From NCBI GenBank assembly GCA_030248065.1, contig JASAMV010003354.1, positions 1-64,000 of the forward strand: a DNA stretch of 64,000 bases, in the 5' to 3' direction. The notes below the pieces were generated by a model that was not told the origin of the DNA, made no database searches, and saw nothing but the letters and a program-made list of their open reading frames with translations. Origin of the DNA: Rhynchonema sp. JSB1_4. Lineage: Eukaryota > Nematoda > Chromadorea > Monhysterida > Xyalidae. This document shows positions 56,371-64,000 of this stretch, one piece after another. The position numbers and the translations under genes were made by a program. Position 1 is the stretch's first letter. Every line of letters begins with the position of its first letter.

Positions 56371-57977
56371 TGGTTGGATATCGAAGTTGTTGTGCTTATT
56401 AAAATATTTTGGCACCAGCTTGCAATGGGCTGTTCGTTAAAATCTTATATTCGGCACGCTTTACACTTAACACTTTCGTTTGTTTCGCTTTAGGTGTTTG
56501 TTTGAAATTATTATCAAGCTTTTACGTGCGTCAGTTGTTCACATGCGGTTGGGTTGTGTCAGGGCTTGATGTTTTTCTCAGGTTAGATTATTTGTGTTTT
56601 TATTCAGGAATAATTGTAGTAATAATAATTATTGTAATAACGTGATAATAACAGAAGCAACAGGAAAGTGTGTAGCAAGCGATAACAACAACGACAAGCA
56701 TGATATCGCACAATGCCTTGTTAGAATTAGAAGACCAAATTCTTAATTTATGTTTTGGATTATGAACCAGCATGACAATCGTTCAATGTATGATCAGTTT
56801 TTTAGATTTAACAGAAGGAATGTCGCAATAAAAAGCGTTTCACCGTAATCATTTTGTGTGTTAGTGTTTCGAAAGATCACAATAAGGACACACATACGCA
56901 GGACTTGGATGTTGTTAATTTAGGCGTGGAAATAACAATTGTTAAAATGAGCGATTTTCATCACAAATAGCAGACCAAATCCAAACACAGAACCAGAAAA
57001 TGTCTCGAAAACTGATCAAAACAATCTTAGTTTGGTTCCTGTAATCAATTCCTACCGGTTTCCAATTCTGCCTATCCAGAATATTATGGACAGCTAGCAA
57101 TATGAATGTAAACAACTTTCGTTTTGAATATTTAGATGAGGAAACGGTCAAAGAATATGCCACAGTAACGCACGATTATAGCGAAAGGAAAACATTGGCA
57201 TCTCCTACCTAAAAATTATTTCGTACAAAATTGCCGCACAGTTAATTTCTGAACTCGCTGCCGTGTATGCGCCCTACACATAAAGTCAAGGTCTAAACCC
57301 GAACGCTAACCACAGGCAATTCCAAGACAATGCGCACAGCTGCCTGGCTGGCAGGCTGCATGTGTGCCTGTTGCATGAATGTTTCAAAAGTGGATTTTCA
57401 GGTCTGGAACTTGACATTAACTGTGGGGCACATTTCATTGCGCGGCAGCTAATTTAGAATATTACTATACCATACGTACAAGTCATTGCCAAAAACGCAA
57501 CACTCATAATATTTTTGAAGCGTTTTGGTGGATTCTCAAACGCAGCTGAATATTCAAAAGAACAACCGATAGTACAAAAGAAGACAACGCCGTAATGTTT
57601 TGTCAGAAGTGCCTTTTCACGGAAAATCCTCGAATTTCGCTCACATGACGACAAGACGAGTCTGTTTGCTTTAGGGCTTGGAAAGTAAAGCAACAACCAT
57701 AACAAACAACCTCGCCACAACAGCACATGGACGTTTTACAAACCAATTGTGATTCGAATGCAGGTTTGTTTGCAAAATTAGGTAGATACATACAAATCGA
57801 AAAAGTCAACTCAACATAATGGTAACAAGCCATCACCACAAAAAAGGTGAAAATGCTCAGTTGCCAGGAAGGTGTTATTGTTATATTATTTTCACAAGGC
57901 ATCACACTTAAAAAACCTGACAACTGAACAAGCCCAACTAATCTTGAAACATTACATGATCTAGTGCGGGTGTGCGT
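56371..57977. other. Intergenic region between convergent genes
   Basis: The plus-strand gene ends at 56370 and GDI ends at 57978 on the minus strand. I see no exon with splice support here. It holds 3' UTRs and unique AT-rich sequence. Confidence 0.5.
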
Positions 57978-60900
57978 CTATTCCTGTTCCTCGAGCGAAA
58001 GATGTGTGATTTTTGTGAAATCGAACGGATTGGAAGTGCCGCGCGAGAATATATCGAGCACATCGGTGCAGGTCGTCTCGAAATGGGTGGTCGCGTCGTA
58101 CGTCTTCGACACGAATATCTGCGACGCGACACCGTCGTCAAGTGGCTCGAACACGTCCGATACCGTCACGAATCTGGGTTGCTAGCAGATTACAGTTGGT
58201 ATTGATATCAGTGCTGTAGCTGGGTGGGAGGGAGGGGGGTTCCCCCAGTGGTACGCTAACCGCCCCGACCTGGTGCACTATACCGCTACCCGCTCCGCTC
58301 TGGTACGCTACAGGCCCCGATGTTTCGAAAACCCTGAAAAGTGCACAAAATTGCGCGATAAATGTACTTTTTAGCACGTGAAAATTCGCGCCCAAAAAAC
58401 TTGTGTAGTATACTACCCGCCCCATGAAATCTCCGCCCAGCCCCCCCCCCAATTTCCAGGTACACTACCCCTTCCCACTCCTGCTACTACAGATGTTCGC
58501 AGGGCTGCAATCCATGACCGACTAAAGGTGGACGAGGTCAGAATTCGAAAACCTTGTGATCGGTTTTCCCCTCGGGTATGCCACCCGCCCCGCAAAGTAG
58601 CCGCAGCACTGATTGACTGGTCAAAATGGCCAGCACTGGTCAAATTAGGTGACCGTTGGGGTTTGATTTCATCGCGTGGCTCTCTTGAGAAACTACAAAT
58701 TTGGAATCTACTGTTACGCTGGTCAAAATTCGAGAGATTAGTGAATGCAAAACGCCAGATCCGAGTATTGCTATGATTATCAAAATGCAGGACAAGTTCG
58801 AAGATAAAATGATGGTACCAGTTTTCTTTCCAGCTACGTCGTCAATCGCTCACAACAAATGAAAAACGAAAGCCTCACTTTTCAGTGATGGGTCCGAGCA
58901 GTTGTAGTCCCGGTATGATTTCGGCCTCTGGATTGGCAGTTTCCACCGTGGTGCTCACCATGGCGATGTACCAGCCCTTTGATGCAACCATATTCGATTG
59001 CGATACCAACGATATGTAAATATCTGCAAGACATACAGTAAATAGTTTTTGAAGCCAAACTTGCACTTATGTACAATAACAATAATGTAACAACTGTGAC
59101 TTTTTTGCCCGTTTCGATCACAGACAAGTTCGCGGCGAGGTGCCAGGCCTCGTCGGTGCGAACACAGACTTCAAACAACACTACGAGCAAGTCTTATTCC
59201 TGTGTAAAGCCTCACTTACTGTGCTGCGTGTACCTGAGACAAGCATCAATCAGCGGGGTCACTGTGAGACACAAAAAGCAATTTATGGACGCCTTGCGCT
59301 GGGAGCAAAGCAAACTTCACACTGGCAACACCCAGAAATTTGATTTTGTCACATCAAAACAGTCACGTGACCACCGAAGGAATTCGGGCCGATTTCGGCA
59401 GACTGCACCCCAGCCATAATCCAATCCCAGCACTCCCTAACCATGATGTCGTCCGACTTGTTTCTGTGGAATGATGATCTGACAACTCTGTGCGTCGTTG
59501 GTGTTGGCGATGGTGTGGTTGAGCAGACAGATGGCTCGAATCACGCGGTCCACTTTCTTCACTCGATCCGGCACGTACGATGGATCACAGTACAACTAAA
59601 TGAAACATTATTATATTGATGAAATACAACCAACCCTTTTCAAAGCAACCAGGATCTATAGAGTAACACTGCCGGGCACCATAATGAGTATAGCCTATTC
59701 TCTTTATAGTGACACTCTGTACAGTGGAACTGTCACACAGTGGAGATATGAAACGCTATTTTGGACATCAATCTACCGTTACCTCGCAATTACAGCTCCA
59801 TGTATATGGTGGATGTTGTTTAGTGACCAGTGGTGCCGTTGGGGGTTACCCCTCCCCGTACCCGGTATCTTGATTTTTTACCCAGGGGTATCCGGTATCC
59901 TGAATTTTTGTCCAGTGGTATCCTACCCTAAAAATTTTTCCGAAACCGTAAATATTGCCCATTTTACCTCCAAAATGCTCAAAATCGTTTGCTGGCGCAA
60001 GCATGACCTCCAAAAGGACCATTTTTTGCGCTTCCAACACCAATTTTGCTCACTTTTCATCTAAAAAATTGACCTTTTTTGAACAACCCCCTGGATATCC
60101 GAGATTTTTTATTTTAGCGGGCAAACCCCCTGGTATCCGAGGTTTTTCATTTTGGGTATCCGGTATCCGAAAGCTTTGAATTTTGGGTAGGGATGCGAGA
60201 GCATTGTGTAACTGTTGCATTTGGTAAATTATTGAAAAAATTAATTTGGAGTCCTGTCTACGCCTATTCGAGACCATCGCCCCCGCTCGTCAGCCGAATA
60301 GCACAATCGCCATGTGAAATTCACTTAGCAAAAAGATAAATTTCAAACAAATTATTTTTAAAAAAATTATTTTTAAAAAATTGTTAATTTGTAGTGATTT
60401 AGAAAAGAAAAAAGAATATTGTTGTGATTTAGAAAAGAAAAAAGAATATAATAAAAGGACACGAAATAAAATAGTTTAAAGACGTACATATTATATTGAG
60501 ATTTGTGAACAATTGGATAAAAGTTATGAAGAATAAAAAAGAATAAAATAAAAAATAAAATTCGGCACTATCACGGTTAAATGAGAAAACTGGGTGTTTG
60601 TAAAATGGGGAGTCATAACTGGGGTATCAGGTATCCTGACTTTTGATTTCCCAACGGCACCATTGTTAGTGACAGAAAATGGTCGGTCCCGACCAAAACG
60701 CATTGGTCACGGTCGGGTTTCCTCGACCACAACATTGAAAAAATCCGCGGCACAAAAATGTAGGTCCCACTCCCTCCAATCACCGACCTGTTTGCATTTG
60801 GCCATTTCCTGTCCGGATCGTACCCCGATCACTTTGCCATTCTCGACCACGATTTCGTCGACCGGTTTGTCCAGCATGTATGTGCCCCCATAGATCGCGC

Positions 60901-62539
60901 TCAGACTGCAACCATCCAGTTGGACAATCTTCGATAATCAGGCTTGCAAAACAATTAATGTCAGGCAAGCATAGATTCTGATCTAACCGTGCAAAACCCT
61001 GCGGCAGCTCTCCTAGGCCATACAATGGATATAAATAGGGCGATTTGCCATAACGCGCCAGTGAGTCGCTGTAGAGTTTGATGCGGTCAACCGTCGCCAG
61101 CGCTGCCTCGTTCTTGTAACTGAAATCACGAAAAAAATCGTTTTGTTGCCTGATATGCAAGAGTTTTATTTGAACATCAGCAGGAACAAACTTGTCATTG
61201 CGATACAATGCCAAGGCATGTCCCGTGAAATCGGCTGTATTTTCGTCGAGTCCAAACTTTTCGTAAACCTGAATTCAACAACCGTTTAGTAGAGATCCGT
61301 GGTAACTAAATGGCAGTAACACTTTCGACGTACCTGTGCCATTGTGGAATTGGCAGCATCGAGCTCTTGCCAAGTGGCCGGATTGTTCTGATCGTAATTC
61401 TGCACCCAGACGAGGAATTTCTTGAATCGACGTTTCTCAAACATACCCATCAAACCTGTGGAAAACTTTAGTATTAGTCTGGTATCTCATCCACCAGCGG
61501 AACCAGGAGGGCCACAGGGGCTTAGGTCGATCTGCCCCTGAAGGGGGCCACCATTTCGCAAAAAAGGGACACGCATTTTACCCTATTACACTTCAAAAGT
61601 TCAAAAAATCGCGCTACACCCATTTCATTGAAATTTGGCTATTCGCGTGCAAAAAGTGGAAAATTGTCGCGCGCTGCTCACATTTTAAACGGTAATTGGT
61701 TTACAATCGCATAATTATAAACAAGCACATGATAAAAACGATTTTTGAAACACAAAACGTGCACTAGATAAAAATGACTTTTGGGATTTCCTCCCCCTTG
61801 GCCGAAATCTGGATTTACCACTGATCACGCCCCTGCAATTTATTTTGTCGTTTTGGTTTGCATTTCTTGTAAAAAGGCGGAAAGTAGAAAACCACAAGAA
61901 TGAGCGAAACCGACTGGTGGTGAGCGCTTCAGTTTCATCAGCGGGCACTTTGTAGATTTTGCCGCCCTTATACACGAACGAGCCTTCGATCGACTTGAAT
62001 TCCAAATATCGCGTCACACCCGTGTGGATAAGCAGCTTCACTAGTTGACCTGTAATTACTTATCAACTGTAGTCCAGTGAAAGTACCAGTTGGCCAATGA
62101 GCATAAATTCACGGGTTTTCATTTTTGTCGACTACAAACCAACCATTTGCCATGAGGAACTTGGGAATCAAATCGACATTCCAATCGCGACCACGGGCCA
62201 TATCCGACGGCGGTTTCACACTTGGACCCATGAACTTCTCGTATAACTGCAACAAGCATTCTTATTATTTATTGTCAACTTCTAGTTAAAACATTGTCAT
62301 GTAAAATTGTCCGACCTGCTCCAAAGGTGTGAGTGAGGCACTTTCACCGCCGTAGTAGTTGTTGCGATCGATGTGCAGCACTTTCTTGCCGCTCACAGAC
62401 AGCATACCGCTCACGATACATTCCTGTGAGTGACCATGCTCAACGTTTCCAACAACTGTGAACAAAAATAAAAAAAACAAATCAGTATCCCAACCTTCAA
62501 TCCAGTGCCGAGCACAATCGCATCGTATTCCTCATCCAT
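57978..62539 (-). CDS. GDI: Rab GDP-dissociation inhibitor, complete 11-exon gene
   Basis: GDI extracts prenylated, GDP-bound Rab GTPases from membranes and recycles them in the cytosol. Exons: 62539-62495, 62423-62316, 62246-62144, 62049-61915, 61455-61334, 61268-61192, 61119-60988, 60905-60788, 59595-59442, 59023-58879, 58173-57978 (TAG). All have GT-AG introns and join in phase to 1335 nt, 444 residues (vertebrate GDI1/2: 447/445). Landmarks in order: [20 protein letters not shown] (FAD-like fold start), [60 protein letters not shown] (Rab-binding platform), [29 protein letters not shown]. Introns 8 and 10 carry hAT-like insertions that leave the exons untouched. No defect is seen; the gene should be functional. 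Confidence 0.97.
58209..58611. mobile_element. G-rich element of the CAGTGCTGTGGCT family in GDI intron 10
   Basis: The ends are CAGTGCTGTAGCTGG and GTAGCCGCAGCACTG. The flanks ATTGATAT/ATTGACTG share only the first five bases, so the duplication is eroded. Units GGTACGCTA and GGTACACTACC, and TTGCGCGA near the centre, match the family. Confidence 0.65.
59828..60665. mobile_element. hAT-like element (CAGTGGTGCCGTTGGG family) in GDI intron 8
   Basis: The ends are CAGTGGTGCCGTTGGG and CCCAACGGCACCATTG. The exact duplication TTAGTGAC is at 59820-59827 and 60666-60673. Subterminal units are GGTATCCGG/GGGTATCC. Fragments of the same family are at 6369-6445 and 12000-12110. Confidence 0.92.
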
Positions 62540-64000
62540 GATCAAAAATTTTTATGTGAATATGTTTTTGTTCGATTGTCAAAACGGGACTGAGAACTGA
62601 ATCGCGGTGGTTTTTATCTGGAATCTGAAAGCAGAGGAACTTTGGGGCCGAATAGCTCCATGACATGATCAGAAAAAACATGGTTTTTTTTGCACAATTG
62701 CTACAATAAGTGACTTGGGTTGGGACATAAAAACGCACAGGCGACAACGCAATCGCTCAAAAGACAATCTCAACGGAGTGCGTGCGAAGCACCAGCGCCG
62801 AAGTGTGACAAGCGCAAGCGTTTCTGTAGCGTACAGTTCAACCGTGCTGCATACAAAGCAGCTGCGCCAGCCAGCCAAGCCAACCAGTAAGCTTCTAGCT
62901 GGGCACAAGCTCAATGAATGAGAACACCCAAGCGAGCTACCAAGCATGTGCGTGGGAAGTTATTGAGTGCAGTTTTGTTTCACGGAACTAGTTGTGGGAA
63001 GGCCGGAACGAATGTACCTGGGTAATAATATTTATTGGCAAGTACCTAATATCAGACGGTACACGTGTACCTACAGAGCTTGGCCGGTTCAAATACAGTA
63101 CGCACAGGCTTTAGGCATTATCAGACACAGCTGCTAGCACATGTGCGGAAAAATCGATGTGGCCGGCTTGCGAAGCACATGCATCCAGCGTCTGTGCAAG
63201 CGCATAGCTGGTAAACGTGTGAAAAGGAAAATTCTAAAAAGTACATGTAAAAAACACAGAACGACAAAAAAATTCACAACGACCTTGTGAAACTCCAACA
63301 AACAGAAAACAGGAGTTCCAGAAAAAAAAACGAAAAAATACCCTCGCAAACATGCACAATACTCAGAACTCAAAATAACGTGGTACGCTCACAATGGCAC
63401 TACAACATCACGCTGAAAGGGTGGGTGAGGGAAACACATACACGGACACAATAATGCACAGGCCGACACAGTATTCCATAAAAATGGTGATGTACATGTA
63501 CACACACTGTGGTAGTAGGTAGATCTGACAAGTGTCAGAACAGGGCGATGGACTGAGTGACACAACACTGCAGTCCATCAACCAATTTGGTGACAACACT
63601 GCCACGTCAAATATAGAACTCGACACGTTGTATGTAACTGTATTCGTTGGTTTATTGTAGCCACACACACATAACATTGAATAATCTGAAAAATAATACA
63701 TGACAACACGTTTTTTCATTTCGACAGCTCATGAGTACGACTTCGTGATTTCTATCGTTTCAAAATTATACGTTTTTTTACAAACTCGGTTATCTATCTA
63801 CTGCGCATGGCTCAGTTGCCCCTCCGCTGAGCAAATGACTCACGCTGATCAGTTGGCTAGGTTCTATTGAACATAATTGATTCCCGTTTTCAGTACAAAT
63901 TCAGACTGAAAACAGCTCGGTTTGAATGCACCTATACAATTACAATAAATTCTATGTACATCAGTGGTGTAATAACAGATAAAATTACAAGTAAAGCAGA
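62540..64000. other. Upstream of GDI; no gene recognised
   Basis: Contains the presumed GDI promoter. No TATA-like or other motif stands out near 62540-62600. Open frames up to ~100 codons exist on the minus strand (63408-63719), but they show no conserved motif or splice sites. Confidence 0.4.

Noticed and set aside
63408..63719. 103-codon minus-strand frame upstream of GDI
   Set aside because: There is no conserved motif, signal or splice context. It may be chance in AT-rich DNA.

Overview
The window is eukaryotic and almost certainly from an invertebrate animal. Its genes are split by short GT-AG introns. It encodes a BRCT/polyglutamine PTIP-like protein, a Rab GDP-dissociation inhibitor (GDI), a mitochondrial carnitine palmitoyltransferase 2 (CPT2) and the anaphase-promoting complex RING subunit APC11. 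I cannot place the phylum from sequence alone.

Layout. 1-12 kb is repeat-dominated, with scattered minus-strand candidate exons of a gene I do not recognise (7.66-8.76 and 10.94-11.05 kb). 12-18.6 kb holds further orphan exons on both strands, flanked by two ~670-bp copies of one repeat in opposite orientation. 18.7-23.1 kb is CPT2 on the minus strand: ten exons in perfect phase, but the last ~110 residues are missing. 23.3-28 kb is a nest of transposon insertions inside transposon insertions. 28.8-32.8 kb is a ~4-kb TA-flanked repeat containing two degraded LINEs. A 202-bp CA repeat follows, then a second transposon nest at 34.7-36.9 kb. 37.6-52.3 kb is the PTIP-like gene on the plus strand (27 in-phase exons seen; start not found). 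Its largest intron holds an opposite-strand C2H2 zinc-finger gene and other candidate exons. 52.9-56.4 kb is a compact plus-strand run: a MOZART1-like small protein, APC11, and a protein with an acylation-type N-terminus. 58.0-62.5 kb is a complete 11-exon GDI gene on the minus strand.

The most distinctive feature is at least two dozen short non-autonomous elements of the hAT type. They carry CAG.../TAG... terminal inverted repeats, and most have an exact 8-bp target-site duplication. They belong to many families, each with its own short subterminal repeat, nest up to three levels deep, and sit very close to splice sites in several introns. Many otherwise unrelated families share a central GC palindrome of the type TCGCGCGCnnCGCGCGA. 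No transposase gene for them is present.

The recognised genes do not form a pathway. They are housekeeping or regulatory genes (fatty-acid import, chromatin/DNA-damage scaffold, spindle/cell cycle, vesicle traffic) that happen to be linked.
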